From Bacillota bacterium (GTDB lineage: Bacteria; Bacillota_G; Limnochordia; DTU010): a DNA stretch of 40,951 nucleotides. The DNA is taken from contig JAAZLQ010000323.1 of the NCBI GenBank assembly GCA_012799255.1, positions 1 through 40,951 of the forward strand. The letters run 5' to 3'. The notes beneath the pieces are model-generated. The model had not been told where the DNA came from. It saw only the letters and a list, made by a program, of their open reading frames with translations, and searched no databases. Numbering within the stretch: position 1 is the stretch's first letter; each line of letters opens with the position of its first letter. Below are positions 8,082 through 18,292 of this stretch, one piece after another. A program made the translations under genes and the position numbers.

Positions 8082-8116
8082 GGAGCTGCCAATTTGAGGT
8101 GGCTCCGTCTTTTTCT
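8082..8116 (+). terminator. Intrinsic terminator after rbsK
   Basis: A 9-bp stem with two G-T pairs (8082-8090 with 8098-8106) and a seven-base loop is followed by GTCTTTTTCT. It lies 11 bases after the rbsK stop codon. Confidence 0.85.
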
Positions 8117-8202
8117 CCAGTGATGGTGGAATCCTAAAGACAGGTAATTATGTCTCATAGGCGAACTTGATCTATATCTCTTCTGTAGACAGGAGGCTAG
8201 CA

Positions 8203-10446
8203 TTGACCAACCAAACAACTACTAGAACATACCGCGGGTTTACCTTGGATCCTTTTCAAGAAACAGCGGTGAACTACATTGATCAAAACCATTCGGTTTT
8301 AGTAGCGGCACCCACAGGTGTTGGGAAGACCTTGATCGCTGACTATATTATCGAAAAGATCTTCCGTGAAGGGGGACGGGTTGTTTATACCGCTCCGATT
8401 AAAGCGCTCAGCAACCAGAAATTCCGAGAGTTTAAAGCACTCGTGGGTGAAGAAGCCATGGGAATTTTAACTGGCGATGTTGTCATTAATCCAGAGGCAC
8501 CCATTCTGATCATGACCACTGAAATCTTCCGAAACATGCTCCAGGAAGATCCGGAGAGGGTCGCAGACGTCCGTTATGTCATCTTCGATGAGATTCATTA
8601 CATCGATGATCCAGAACGGGGTAGTGTGTGGGAAGAGAGTTTGATCTTCATGCCTCCGACAATGCGTTTCTTGGGTCTTAGTGCCACTATTCCCAATGTG
8701 GATCAGTTGGCCAGCTGGATCGCGGAAGTGCAAGAACGCGAAATAAAAGTGGTTACCCATTTTGAAAGGGTGGTTCCCCTCAAACACTCACTTTACGAGC
8801 GCAGTCTAGGCTTTACCACCATGGGGGCGGTGCAGAAAAAATACCGACGACTGGCGTCAAGCAGTGAGTCGGGACGTCCAGAAGTTGAAGCCACTACGCA
8901 CTTGGATTTGGTTGAATCCATCAAAGAACACTATTTACCCTGTCTGTTTTTTACCTTTAGCAGGCGTAAATGTGAAAGCAATGCCTTAGAGTTAGGCGAG
9001 GAACAGGATTTTCTAACCAAGGAGCAAAAAGCAGAGGTCAGAGCGATTATAGATAGCGTTTTGGAACGGTATCCGGCAATTGAAAGTGGGCGCTGGCCCC
9101 ATTTGAGGCGCTTACTTCTCAAAGGAATTGCTTATCATCATGCGGGAATGTTGCCAGTTCTCAAAGACATTGTGGAAGAACTATTTACCCATCGCCTGAT
9201 TTCTGTCCTGTACTGCACCGAGACATTTGCTGTGGGTCTAAACTTCCCCTGTAAGACGGTCTGTTTTGATTCTAGTACCAAGTGGGATGGAGTATCTTTT
9301 CGCCCCATCACCAATAGAGAGTATTTTCAGATGGCAGGGAGAGCCGGCCGTAGGGGCATTGATTTAGAGGGGTTTGTTTTTACCCTTGTGGATCTAAATT
9401 ATTTTGATGTCAGTCAGTTTCCCAGTATGAAAGAGGATGAGGTGGAGCCCCTCCAGAGTCAATTTGCTCTTACTTACAACTCCATTTTGAATCTGGTGAA
9501 GAATTACACTGAAGACGACATTTACCGTATCTTAGGCCAAAACTTCGCAACCTATCAAGCATCAGCAGAGCGTCAGGGAGTGTTACTTCAGCTCGAAATG
9601 TTAGAAGAGGAATTGGCTCCCTATACGGCTAAGTTAAGGGGAACTGGTCAACTAGCCCGCTCAGTCCTAAAACGAGTGGAGCTCGAGCGCCGTCTGCATA
9701 CCACTTACAACAAGAAAACTAAAGCTAATTTGAAGCGTGAGATTCGTTCGATCAACGAACGTTTGGATAGTGCTTTTTATCGTACTTTTCCTAATCGGGA
9801 TCGGGCATCTCTCCGGCGTGAGCATCGCAGATTTCGTAGGAAGGTTCATGCTTATGAGCGTTTGCTCATCAGAGAACGGTCCCTAAACCCTCAAGAAAGG
9901 TATATCAAGGAGTTTTCAGATAAGAAAGCTCTGCTAGAGGCGCTGGGATACTTGGAGAACGACAAGTTGACCACAGCAGGGTTGTTAGCCAGCCAAATTC
10001 ATGGACATGAACTCTTGATCACGGAAATGTTTATGGAAGGGCTTTTCCACGCTTATCCACCTGCAGAACTAAACGCAGCAATCGTAGCGGTCGGTTATGA
10101 GCCGAGGAAGAATGAATACCGGATCAAACATAAGTTGGATTTAAGTCCCATCTTACGGATCTGGCATTTCTTAGTTAAGATGGAGAGTCGTATGGTGGGC
10201 TTTTCCACGGTGCAGTTTAATGATCACGTGGCAGCCCTTGCTTATCGGTGGAGTAATGGGGAGAGCTTTACTAACCTGCTGAACGATTCATCCATCGACG
10301 AAGGTGATCTCGTGTTTGCCTTTAGAAGAGGCATAGATCTTCTGAGACAGGTTCGCAATGCGACCATGGATGACCCTAATCTTAATGCTAAACTACGAGA
10401 ATGTATCGCCCTAATGGATCGGGATGAGGTTTCCATTTGGCTGTAA
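8203..10446 (+). CDS. Ski2-like superfamily 2 DExH helicase
   Basis: A 747-residue ATP-dependent helicase most like the Ski2/Mtr4/HelY group that unwinds RNA or structured nucleic acid. Motif I is APTGVGKT (36-43), motif II is DEIH (129-132), motif III is LSATIPN, and motif VI is QMAGRAGRRG (376-385). The last ~180 residues resemble the DSHCT domain of Ski2-like proteins (WSNGESFTNLL, then EGDLVFAFRRGIDLLRQ). A charged helical region around 480-570 could be a reduced arch-like insertion. The TTG start at 8203 has AGGAGG six bases upstream; an in-frame TTG 36 bases earlier has none. It heads a plus-strand run that continues into the HAD gene 13 bases later. The substrate is unknown; RNA turnover is the family-based guess. 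Confidence 0.92.
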   Translation: MTNQTTTRTYRGFTLDPFQETAVNYIDQNHSVLVAAPTGVGKTLIADYIIEKIFREGGRVVYTAPIKALSNQKFREFKALVGEEAMGILTGDVVINPEAPILIMTTEIFRNMLQEDPERVADVRYVIFDEIHYIDDPERGSVWEESLIFMPPTMRFLGLSATIPNVDQLASWIAEVQEREIKVVTHFERVVPLKHSLYERSLGFTTMGAVQKKYRRLASSSESGRPEVEATTHLDLVESIKEHYLPCLFFTFSRRKCESNALELGEEQDFLTKEQKAEVRAIIDSVLERYPAIESGRWPHLRRLLLKGIAYHHAGMLPVLKDIVEELFTHRLISVLYCTETFAVGLNFPCKTVCFDSSTKWDGVSFRPITNREYFQMAGRAGRRGIDLEGFVFTLVDLNYFDVSQFPSMKEDEVEPLQSQFALTYNSILNLVKNYTEDDIYRILGQNFATYQASAERQGVLLQLEMLEEELAPYTAKLRGTGQLARSVLKRVELERRLHTTYNKKTKANLKREIRSINERLDSAFYRTFPNRDRASLRREHRRFRRKVHAYERLLIRERSLNPQERYIKEFSDKKALLEALGYLENDKLTTAGLLASQIHGHELLITEMFMEGLFHAYPPAELNAAIVAVGYEPRKNEYRIKHKLDLSPILRIWHFLVKMESRMVGFSTVQFNDHVAALAYRWSNGESFTNLLNDSSIDEGDLVFAFRRGIDLLRQVRNATMDDPNLNAKLRECIALMDRDEVSIWL

Positions 10447-10459
10447 TTAGAGGTGAACA

Positions 10460-11287
10460 ATGAAGTTTAAGATAGTTGCTTTAGATATTGATGGAACGCT
10501 GTTGAACAGTAATTCAAAGCTATCGCTCCGTACTGAAAAGGCAATTGCCGCGGCCAGACAGAAGGGCATAAAAATTGTGTTGGCAACAGGGCGAAGATTA
10601 ACGAACACCCTTCCTTTGGTTAATTCGTTGGGTTTAAGCGAATTTGTTGTCGTTCACAATGGGGCTGTGGTTTACGATCCCATTTCAGCTAAGACTGTTT
10701 TGCAGCAAGGGATTGAGCTCAGTCTAGCTCAATCTCTTGTGGACAAGCTTGAGTCACTTGCTGTGAACTATGTTGTCTACATGGGGGAAAATGCTGGGGA
10801 GAGAGTAGTAGCACCACAGGGAAAATGGAAAGAACCTGACAGCCTCCTGACCTATTATTTAGGTGAAGATGCGGAGTTTATCGAACGAGTAGTCTTAGAA
10901 AGTCCACCTGTGCGCATTTCGATTATCGATCAATGGGAAAAGGTGGACCCATTGTATGCGGAACTGTTGCGTGACTATGAAGGTGATCTAAACGCCGTGC
11001 TCTATGGCGCTGATCGAGATACCTGGCGGGGAATTGAAATTCTACCACCGCACAGTAACAAAAGTACTGGAATTGCCTTTGTAGCGGAACATTTTGGCTT
11101 GTCTGCCGCCGAAGTTGTGGCAATTGGGGATAATATTAACGATCTGGAAATGATTAGTTGGGCCGGTTTAGGTATCGCCATGGAAAACGGATCCAAGCTC
11201 TTGAAGGAAAAAGCAAAACGGATTGCTCCCAGCAATGATGAGGACGGAGTGGCCCTGGTTATTGAAGAGCTCTTGAGCGAACTCTAG
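10460..11287 (+). CDS. Cof-type HAD-IIB phosphatase
   Basis: A 275-residue haloacid-dehalogenase-fold hydrolase of the Cof/YidA group, which usually acts on sugar phosphates, flavin or pyridoxal phosphates. Motif I is DIDGTLL, with D9 as nucleophile and D11 as acid/base. Motif II is the Thr in LATGRR, and motif IV is GDNINDLEM. The IIB cap domain lies between them. The substrate cannot be told from sequence. ATG follows AGAGGTG. It lies 13 bases after the helicase and 11 bases before addB, so it is likely part of that operon. Confidence 0.93.
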   Translation: MKFKIVALDIDGTLLNSNSKLSLRTEKAIAAARQKGIKIVLATGRRLTNTLPLVNSLGLSEFVVVHNGAVVYDPISAKTVLQQGIELSLAQSLVDKLESLAVNYVVYMGENAGERVVAPQGKWKEPDSLLTYYLGEDAEFIERVVLESPPVRISIIDQWEKVDPLYAELLRDYEGDLNAVLYGADRDTWRGIEILPPHSNKSTGIAFVAEHFGLSAAEVVAIGDNINDLEMISWAGLGIAMENGSKLLKEKAKRIAPSNDEDGVALVIEELLSEL

Positions 11288-11298
11288 GGGGTGAAACC

Positions 11299-13749
11299 AT
11301 GACTTCTTTGTACATTGTTCCTAACGTCTATTTGCGCCAATTTCGGCGCAGCTTAGTAAATACAAATGATTCCGCCATAGTTGTGACTATGCCTGGTTTG
11401 GTTGCCCAGATCCTCAAAGAGGGTCTGGTTTCTTATAAAGAGGATGCCATCTTGGAAGAAGTTGCTATTTGGCAGTGTGTACAAGATCATGTGGATCGCC
11501 TCCACTTTTTTGCTCCCATCACCCAGTTTACTGGTTTTATCCGGGAGCTAAAATGGCTCTTCGATCAATTAGATCATGGCGAAGCTATCTTTGTTTCTAT
11601 TCCCGAAAGGGGACAAGCCGAACTTCAAATGCTCCACGAGCGTTACCATGAAATCCTAGCAGAACACGGAGTAATAAATGCCGCGGGTCAAATTAAACGG
11701 GCTACGCAATTCGCACAAGAGAACCGGGTTCTACCTGAAGTAACTAGTATTATTTTGCAGGGGCTAGGTGAACTTAGCCCTGTTGAAGAGGAGTTTATCA
11801 ATTCCATTTGCCAAGGTCGCATGCTAGAGAAGGTGTGGCCCAGGGTAGAAAGACCAACAATCGAGGTGTACAAAGCCCCAGATCCTCTTGGCGAAGTCGA
11901 AATGATCGGTGCTGCTCTTCGTGAAGAAATAGAGCGTGGTGTGCCTTTGGATAGGTTGGGAGTTGCTTTTCCGAATCCGAGTCAGTATCTACCGATTCTA
12001 ATCCCTGTATTTGAGAACATGAGAATTCCTTGGCGTGTGCCCACGACAAGTCTGCGTAATACCCCGCTAGGCAAAACCATCCTAACTCTCCTGGCAGGTA
12101 CCTTGGGAGGATGGCACAAACACCACCTGGAGTTACTCACTGCACCAGGTTGGGGATTTCCATTTAACTTAAGCCCTGAAGAGCATCGCTTGTTACGCCT
12201 GGCTCCGACTTTAAAGGGTCTAGCTGTCTGGAGAAGCCACTTGGGGAAGGAACCTAGTTGGGAGCGTGTCTTTGATTTGTTAAGCGATACAGAAGGAGAG
12301 TTGGTTACCAGACCCTTACATGATTACGGAACCTGGCTACAAACTCTTTTAGCCAAGCTCCAGCCCGAGCTATGGGTTTTACCAGAACAAAACTTAGAGA
12401 ATTGGGCAGATTTGGTGAAGGCTTGGGATGGTCTGCAGAAGATTGCAGAGAGTCTAAGGTGCTTCGGATGGGAAGTTAGCCCGGAGCAATTCATTCGGCT
12501 TCTCGAAAGCCTTTTAGATAACTATCAGATTCAGGGGAGACGGATTTTCTCTGAGCGGGTCCAGATCATGGGTGTGGAACAACTAGGGGCATATACCTAT
12601 CACAAACTCTATGTAGGTGGTCTGGTAGAGGGACAATTTCCCCAACACAGGCATGCCCATTGGCTAACTAAGGCTACTCAAGTTCCCCACCGTGATGAGC
12701 TTTACGGTCGGCTAATTGCGGTAGCCGAAAATCTCCACCTCTCTTACCCTGAAGTAGATCGTAGTGGGAAGTTGAATCTTCCTACCACCGTCTTACCCGA
12801 GTGTAGCCAAGAAGACAAGCAAGTGGGCGTCGAGCCCGTCCACCATCCCAGTCTCTTTTTTGGCTCAGGGCTCTTGGAAGATGAAAACTTGTTGCAAATG
12901 TTGCAGAAAAGTGTATTAGAGGATGGACTTAGTGTATCACAGCTAAATCGCTACGCGAACTGTCCTTATCAGTTCTTCTGTGACTATGTTCTACAGTTGA
13001 AACCCATGGAAGAAGAATCTTTAGAATTGGATGCAAGAGATCATGGCAATATTATCAACAGTGTGCTACAACGGTTCTGGCAAAAGTACTTGGAGGGACA
13101 GTTACCTGCTGTGGACGGGGCACAGCTTGAAATAGAAGGGCTTTTGCGGGAAGAGTACCTAAGGGTAGGGCAGCAACCTGCCCCAAGCCTGATTCGTTCT
13201 ATGCGTAGCTTTATTCGCAAAGACTTGTTGTTGGCAGAAAAGGGTTTTCGTCCCAGATACCTAGAAAAATGGTTCCAAGGTGTTGCAATTCCAACGTCTC
13301 AGGGAACTGTGGACATCAGGGGACGTATAGATCGCATTGATCTCCACCCAAATGGTGCCTATGTTCTTTATGATTATAAAACGGGCTCAGCGCCCACACT
13401 TACCGCCATGGTGGAAGGAGGAGATGTGCAGATTGCTGCCTATCTCCTAGCTTCCCAAACGATTTTGCCACACGGACATAATGTTGGCGTGGCCTACTAT
13501 TTAGTCGGGGAAAACACGCGCAAGGGTATTTTTCACGACCAATACCACTCGCTGTTAGGCGTGAGAAGGGGAAAGAATGTTCTTTCTGCAGAGGATTTTG
13601 AAGCACAATATGCTAAGTTCACAGAAACGCTACAAGAACTAGTGGAAGGTATTCTGCAAGGTCGATTTCCTATTGAACCTGCCAGTTCTAGAACTTGTAG
13701 TTTTTGTCCCTTCCAAGGGATTTGTCGTAAGGAGGTGGGGTTCTCATGA
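11299..13749 (+). CDS. addB: AddB-type nuclease subunit of AddAB
   Basis: AddAB processes double-strand DNA ends for recombination. This 816-residue subunit is short for AddB (about 1150 in Bacillus). It has no Walker A, so the helicase-fold part looks inactive. The C-terminal PD-(D/E)XK nuclease domain shows RIDRID and the catalytic D692-Y-K694 (YDYKTG). Four cysteines fit the iron-staple [4Fe-4S] pattern: C555, then C800-x2-C803-x5-C809; a further Cys at 561 is close to the first. ATG is preceded by GGGGGTG. Its stop overlaps the addA start by four bases (ATGA), consistent with equal production of the two subunits. AddB/RexB placement is firm by context; the diverged N terminus is less clear. 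Confidence 0.9.
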   Translation: MTSLYIVPNVYLRQFRRSLVNTNDSAIVVTMPGLVAQILKEGLVSYKEDAILEEVAIWQCVQDHVDRLHFFAPITQFTGFIRELKWLFDQLDHGEAIFVSIPERGQAELQMLHERYHEILAEHGVINAAGQIKRATQFAQENRVLPEVTSIILQGLGELSPVEEEFINSICQGRMLEKVWPRVERPTIEVYKAPDPLGEVEMIGAALREEIERGVPLDRLGVAFPNPSQYLPILIPVFENMRIPWRVPTTSLRNTPLGKTILTLLAGTLGGWHKHHLELLTAPGWGFPFNLSPEEHRLLRLAPTLKGLAVWRSHLGKEPSWERVFDLLSDTEGELVTRPLHDYGTWLQTLLAKLQPELWVLPEQNLENWADLVKAWDGLQKIAESLRCFGWEVSPEQFIRLLESLLDNYQIQGRRIFSERVQIMGVEQLGAYTYHKLYVGGLVEGQFPQHRHAHWLTKATQVPHRDELYGRLIAVAENLHLSYPEVDRSGKLNLPTTVLPECSQEDKQVGVEPVHHPSLFFGSGLLEDENLLQMLQKSVLEDGLSVSQLNRYANCPYQFFCDYVLQLKPMEEESLELDARDHGNIINSVLQRFWQKYLEGQLPAVDGAQLEIEGLLREEYLRVGQQPAPSLIRSMRSFIRKDLLLAEKGFRPRYLEKWFQGVAIPTSQGTVDIRGRIDRIDLHPNGAYVLYDYKTGSAPTLTAMVEGGDVQIAAYLLASQTILPHGHNVGVAYYLVGENTRKGIFHDQYHSLLGVRRGKNVLSAEDFEAQYAKFTETLQELVEGILQGRFPIEPASSRTCSFCPFQGICRKEVGFS

Positions 13750-16700
13750 CCTTTGTAGCAACGTCGAGTCAGCATGAAGCAATTACAACTGTTGATTGTC
13801 CCTTAGCAGTAACAGCTGGAGCGGGATCTGGAAAAACGAGGGTCTTGGTAGAACGCTATCTCTATTTACTCGAACAGGGAGTTACCGTTGATCAAATCGC
13901 TGCCATCACCTTTACTAAAAAGGCTGCCCAGGAAATGAAGGAGCGTTTGCGCAGGGTTCGCCCAGATCTAATTGAGAGTCTAGAGCGGGCGCAGATCTCG
14001 ACCATTCACAGTCTCTGCCAGCGTATTATCCAAGAGCATCCCCTGCAGGCCGAAATCGATCCCCGCTTTCAGGTGGGAGAAGAGTGGGAAACTAGGGTAC
14101 TACTAATGGAAGCAATTGATGAGGTAGTGGCAGAAACAGATGCTCCGTCTGCCTTGGGAACGCCCTTTGAAATCGCAGATCTAGTTTTTGAACTATATGA
14201 AACCATGCTTAGCAAGGGGGATCTACGCTTCAATCGTCCTTTGGATGACCAGGAGCCAGAAGAGTTTCCCTTGCTACAGTTACGAAATGAAGTAGAGCAA
14301 GTGTTGCGCTTAGTGCCTTCCACACCTACCCAACAACGCATTCTTGATGGACTAAGGACGGATTGGCCAAGTATCTGGGATCTATTAGCGTTGCCCGAGG
14401 ATGATTTGCGCCTAGAGGGTCTAGAGCTACTAGAAAGCTCTGTGAAGGGCATCAGAGGCAAATTAGCGGATGAAGTTGTTCCCCTTAAGGAGTTGATTAT
14501 CTCCGCCAGGCAAGTAATTGCCGAAACGAATGGTAGACTGATCATTGCCTATTTGGGAGAAGTATTGGAGCATGTTCACCGGCTCTACTCTGAAAAAAAG
14601 CGCCTAGCCAGTATTTTAGACTTCAATGATCTAGAGCAATTGACCCTGAAGCTACTCCAGGATCCCCTAGTACGGGCTGACTATCCCTTAGCCCACCTCA
14701 TGGTCGACGAGTTCCAAGACACCAACCCAATGCAGAAAAAGATAGTGGATGCTTTGGTTGCCCAGGGAGCCATCCTCTTTGTCGTTGGCGATCCGAAGCA
14801 GTCGATCTATCGCTTTCGTGGAGCAGATGTGGGAGTATTTGTGCAGACTAAGGCTGAAATCGCAAGCAACGGTAAGAATGTTTTCTTAGAAAAGAACTTC
14901 CGTTCCCGTCCCGAGCTTATCCACTTTACGAATAGCCTCTTTGAGAAGCTTCTGGCAGGAGAGTCGATCGGTTTTGAAGCCAGCCTGCCCAGTAAAGAAC
15001 CTGCCGGAAAGCCCTGTGTGGCTATTTTGCATACTCCAGCAGAGGATCTTTTAGCAGATGAAGCTAGGGCTTTAGAGGCGCAACAAATTGCCCTAAAAAT
15101 CCGGGAATTGGTTGATAGTGGTAAATACAAATATGAGCAGATTTCCATTCTGTTTAGGGCGATGACTAGTTCGTACATTTATGAAAAAGCTCTGAAAGAA
15201 GCAGGTATTCCCTATGTCAACCTAGGTGGACGTGGATTCTATTCGAAACAAGAAATCCAAGACGTCCTGCATTTTTTTCGCTGGCTTGAGGATCCGCACG
15301 ATGCGGTGGCCCAATTTGCTGTTTTGCGTTCTCCCTTTTACCTAATTTCAGATGAAGGGCTGTATTGGTTAAGGCAAAATGAGTTAACCAAACTTACGTA
15401 TGAGGAGCAAAAAGCGCTGGAGCAATCCCAGGTAGATTATGAATACCTTCGGGAACTGGCACGCCATCGTCCTGCACCTGAAGTGATCACTGCTCTACTT
15501 GAACGGACGAATTATCTTGAGCGAACCTGGCGCTTGCCCTTTGGGCCGCAAAAGGTGGTCAATATCGAAAAATTGTTGGAACAGAGCTGGGATCTTTTCG
15601 CCAAGGATCTCTATACCATCCCGGAGCAATTAAGATTTTTACGGATCATGACTAGGGATGGTCAAAAGGAGGGCGAGGCCCAGCTCGATGCGGAACACGC
15701 AGATGTAGTAGTCTTGCGGACAATTCATAATTCCAAGGGATTAGAGTTTCCTGTTGTCTTCCTTCCGGATACCAATGCTAGCGTTGTCCGAAGATCCGGC
15801 GGAAGTGTTCTGTACCATCCCGAAGTGGGTTTGACCTACAAAGGTATGCGCAGTTATGACCTGGTTCAACAACAAGAAAGACTAGAGGAGATCAGTGAAG
15901 CGAAACGCCTGCTTTATGTGGCCATAACTAGAGCTGAGGAGCAGTTTTTCTGGTGTGCTAGGGATGGTAAGGAGAGCAAAGATAGCTGGTGGACATGGCT
16001 ACAAAGCAGTCTTTCGGAAATTCCAAGCGAATTATATGAACTGGTGCCAGGAGTACTGGAGTCCCAGAGTATTCAGTCGGTGCCACGCCTGGTAGTGGGC
16101 TATGAAAGGCCAAGCTATGAACCACTTGAACCCCAGTACCATCAAGTGGCGTTTTCAGTTACTTCCTTGATGAACTATGTTCGTTGCCCCCGTTACTATT
16201 ATTTACGCTATGTTTTAGGAGTGCCAGAACGGCGTACTCAAAATGGAGCTGGGGCTAGCAGTGATTTCCAAGGCATAAGTGCAACTCAACGAGGTAACAT
16301 TGTGCACCGAGTTTGCGAGCAGATTAGAAGGCCCGAGGATCTCGTGGATTTGGTGAACTACGCGGCTGCCATGGAAGGTGTGGAGCTCAATGATCTACAG
16401 CGCGCCCAGCTTATGGAGATCATCACACCTTATCTACACAGTGAGTTTTTTCAGCGGGTCCAAGCACAGGCGCGTGGATCCAAATCCTGGATCGTTTATC
16501 AGGAAAAGGACTTTGCTGTTCCCGCAGGTGAGTTCCTGGTGAATGGCTTGGTTGACCAAGTGTTTCTGGGAGTTCGTGGCCTTGAAGTGGTGGACTTTAA
16601 GTCAAACTGGATTCGCCAATCGCAAGTGATGGAGGTTGGTACCAGCTACGAAGTGCAACTGCGCCTTTATGCCTGGGCTATGGCGCGGGAGTTCGGACGT

Positions 16701-17009
16701 CCTGTGTTGAGTTCCCAGGCGTACTTTTTGATTCCCAATCAACTATATTCTCTTCAATCTCGATTATTAGATGTGGATCAGACAGAAAAGTGGGTGATAG
16801 ACACCTGTCAAAGCATTATTGCTGGATCCATGAAGGGTGTAGAGGCGTTTCCCATCCGTAGCGATTGCACTCTTTGTCCACAAAACTCCTACTGTAACGC
16901 GGTACGTGAACGAGCGTTTAGTGAAAACGACTTTAGTATTAGTAAGGAGCAGTCTTTTGGGGAGAATACAGATATTGACGCGGATTGGGCTGAGGAGGAA
17001 ATACGATGA
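13746..17009 (+). CDS. addA: AddA-type helicase-nuclease subunit
   Basis: A 1087-residue UvrD/RecB-like helicase with a C-terminal RecB-family nuclease. Walker A is AGAGSGKT (24-31), motif Ia/II includes FTKKAAQEMKERL and VDEFQDTNP (D321-E322), and motif VI is LYVAITRAEEQ. The nuclease shows VVDFKSNW (D950, K952) and the later YEVQLRLYAWAM. Unusually, a cysteine before the nuclease (C814, in YVRCPRYYY) and a C-terminal C1041-x2-C1044-x5-C1050 form the same iron-staple pattern as in addB; well-studied AddA subunits are described without this cluster. The start overlaps the end of addB, and its own stop overlaps ymfF by four bases. Strong call; the Fe-S cluster is an inference from cysteine spacing. 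Confidence 0.95.
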   Translation: MTFVATSSQHEAITTVDCPLAVTAGAGSGKTRVLVERYLYLLEQGVTVDQIAAITFTKKAAQEMKERLRRVRPDLIESLERAQISTIHSLCQRIIQEHPLQAEIDPRFQVGEEWETRVLLMEAIDEVVAETDAPSALGTPFEIADLVFELYETMLSKGDLRFNRPLDDQEPEEFPLLQLRNEVEQVLRLVPSTPTQQRILDGLRTDWPSIWDLLALPEDDLRLEGLELLESSVKGIRGKLADEVVPLKELIISARQVIAETNGRLIIAYLGEVLEHVHRLYSEKKRLASILDFNDLEQLTLKLLQDPLVRADYPLAHLMVDEFQDTNPMQKKIVDALVAQGAILFVVGDPKQSIYRFRGADVGVFVQTKAEIASNGKNVFLEKNFRSRPELIHFTNSLFEKLLAGESIGFEASLPSKEPAGKPCVAILHTPAEDLLADEARALEAQQIALKIRELVDSGKYKYEQISILFRAMTSSYIYEKALKEAGIPYVNLGGRGFYSKQEIQDVLHFFRWLEDPHDAVAQFAVLRSPFYLISDEGLYWLRQNELTKLTYEEQKALEQSQVDYEYLRELARHRPAPEVITALLERTNYLERTWRLPFGPQKVVNIEKLLEQSWDLFAKDLYTIPEQLRFLRIMTRDGQKEGEAQLDAEHADVVVLRTIHNSKGLEFPVVFLPDTNASVVRRSGGSVLYHPEVGLTYKGMRSYDLVQQQERLEEISEAKRLLYVAITRAEEQFFWCARDGKESKDSWWTWLQSSLSEIPSELYELVPGVLESQSIQSVPRLVVGYERPSYEPLEPQYHQVAFSVTSLMNYVRCPRYYYLRYVLGVPERRTQNGAGASSDFQGISATQRGNIVHRVCEQIRRPEDLVDLVNYAAAMEGVELNDLQRAQLMEIITPYLHSEFFQRVQAQARGSKSWIVYQEKDFAVPAGEFLVNGLVDQVFLGVRGLEVVDFKSNWIRQSQVMEVGTSYEVQLRLYAWAMAREFGRPVLSSQAYFLIPNQLYSLQSRLLDVDQTEKWVIDTCQSIIAGSMKGVEAFPIRSDCTLCPQNSYCNAVRERAFSENDFSISKEQSFGENTDIDADWAEEEIR

Positions 17010-18292
17010 ATTTTACCCAGCATAAATTAGGCAATGGTGTGCGTTTACACTTGTGTGAAACCGACAAATTTAAGTCCCTCACATGCAAGGTCTTTATTCA
17101 ACAAGACCTGAAAATCTGGGAAAGTACAAGCACTGCTTTGGTTCCACTGCTGTTAAGGAGGGGGTCCCAAAAGTTTCCTTCAACTAGGCATGTGGCCCAA
17201 GAGTTGGAAGACCTATACGCAGCAGAGTTTGGCGCTGATGTATTGAAAATAGGAGAACGCCAAATTCTAGAACTCTATTTTCAAATGGTGGATCCTAGTT
17301 ATTTACCTCAGGGTGAAGATCAATTGGAACGCGGGTTAAACACCTTTTGGGAACTAGTAACTCGCCCCTATGGATCCGACAATCGCTTCTTTGACTCCTA
17401 TTTTGAACAAGAAAAACATACCATGGAGCAAGAACTCAAAGGGCTCGTAAACGACAAACGTTCCTATGCTCTGGCTCGGTTTGTCGCCCTCATGTGTGCA
17501 GAGGAACCATTTGGAATCTACAAATATGGGGATTTAGAAACATTGCGTGACTTGGAAAACGAAGAAGTCTATAAGCATTACCAAAGACTTCTCCACAACT
17601 ATCCTTTGGACATTTTCGTAGTCGGTTCGAACCTAGAGCGGGTTGTGGAGATCCTCAGCCAGTCGGTTGCGGAGCGCGATGATACTATTCAGCTTCAAGA
17701 AATCCAAAGGGGTGAGGTCAAGGAAACTCGTTACTTTGAGGAGACGATGGATGTCCAACAGTCCATTTTAGCCATGGGGTATCGTACAAATCGCACCTAC
17801 CTGGATCATGATTACTATGCTCTACTAGTGGGTAACGGGATCCTAGGTGGATTCGCTCATTCTAAGCTGTTCACGAATGTGCGGGAAAAGGCCAGTTTAG
17901 CCTATTACGTTGGTTCGAACATTGAAGGAAGTAAGGGTCTGTTAACCATCAATGCTGGAATTAGCGGTGACCAAGAGGAACAAGCGATTCGGATTATTAA
18001 GCAGCAAGTGGAAGAACTTCAGACTGGTAACATCAGTGTTGATGAGTTAGAACAAACTAAGCGTGGCTTAGCCGCGGCCATGAGCGCCATGAATGATAGT
18101 CCTACGGGACTTATCGATCGCAACCTAATCGGCATAGTGCACGATCAGATGCGCACCATCGACCAGGTAGTTGAGGCGATCTGGCAGGTGGAACATGATG
18201 ATGTGGTGAGGGTTATGGAGCAGATCGAACTGGATACAACCTATATTTTACGTTCTTCGCCTCAGGAAGGAGTTAAACATGGAGCAAATTAA
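17006..18292 (+). CDS. ymfF: M16-family inactive partner, YmfF type
   Basis: A 428-residue M16 (insulinase-like) protein without the zinc motif HxxEH; the corresponding helix reads TRHVAQELEDLYAAE. It matches the YmfF partner (also written YfmF in databases), named in annotation as associated with 5-aminopentanol modification of elongation factor EF-P. M16 peptidases often work as a catalytic plus non-catalytic pair, and the next gene supplies the zinc site. The ATG has GAGGAGG seven bases upstream, overlaps the addA stop by four bases, and the 3' end overlaps ymfH by 14 bases. The R/Y-type C-terminal signature region (KLFTNVREKASLAYYV) is present. Confidence 0.9.
   Translation: MNFTQHKLGNGVRLHLCETDKFKSLTCKVFIQQDLKIWESTSTALVPLLLRRGSQKFPSTRHVAQELEDLYAAEFGADVLKIGERQILELYFQMVDPSYLPQGEDQLERGLNTFWELVTRPYGSDNRFFDSYFEQEKHTMEQELKGLVNDKRSYALARFVALMCAEEPFGIYKYGDLETLRDLENEEVYKHYQRLLHNYPLDIFVVGSNLERVVEILSQSVAERDDTIQLQEIQRGEVKETRYFEETMDVQQSILAMGYRTNRTYLDHDYYALLVGNGILGGFAHSKLFTNVREKASLAYYVGSNIEGSKGLLTINAGISGDQEEQAIRIIKQQVEELQTGNISVDELEQTKRGLAAAMSAMNDSPTGLIDRNLIGIVHDQMRTIDQVVEAIWQVEHDDVVRVMEQIELDTTYILRSSPQEGVKHGAN

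Noticed and set aside
8138..8155. AGACA-N8-TGTCT inverted repeat before the helicase
   Set aside because: Five-base arms, no promoter match aligned with it.
14069..14545. 158-codon open frame on the minus strand
   Set aside because: It lies wholly inside addA, has Ser-rich composition typical of an antisense shadow, and shows no domain.
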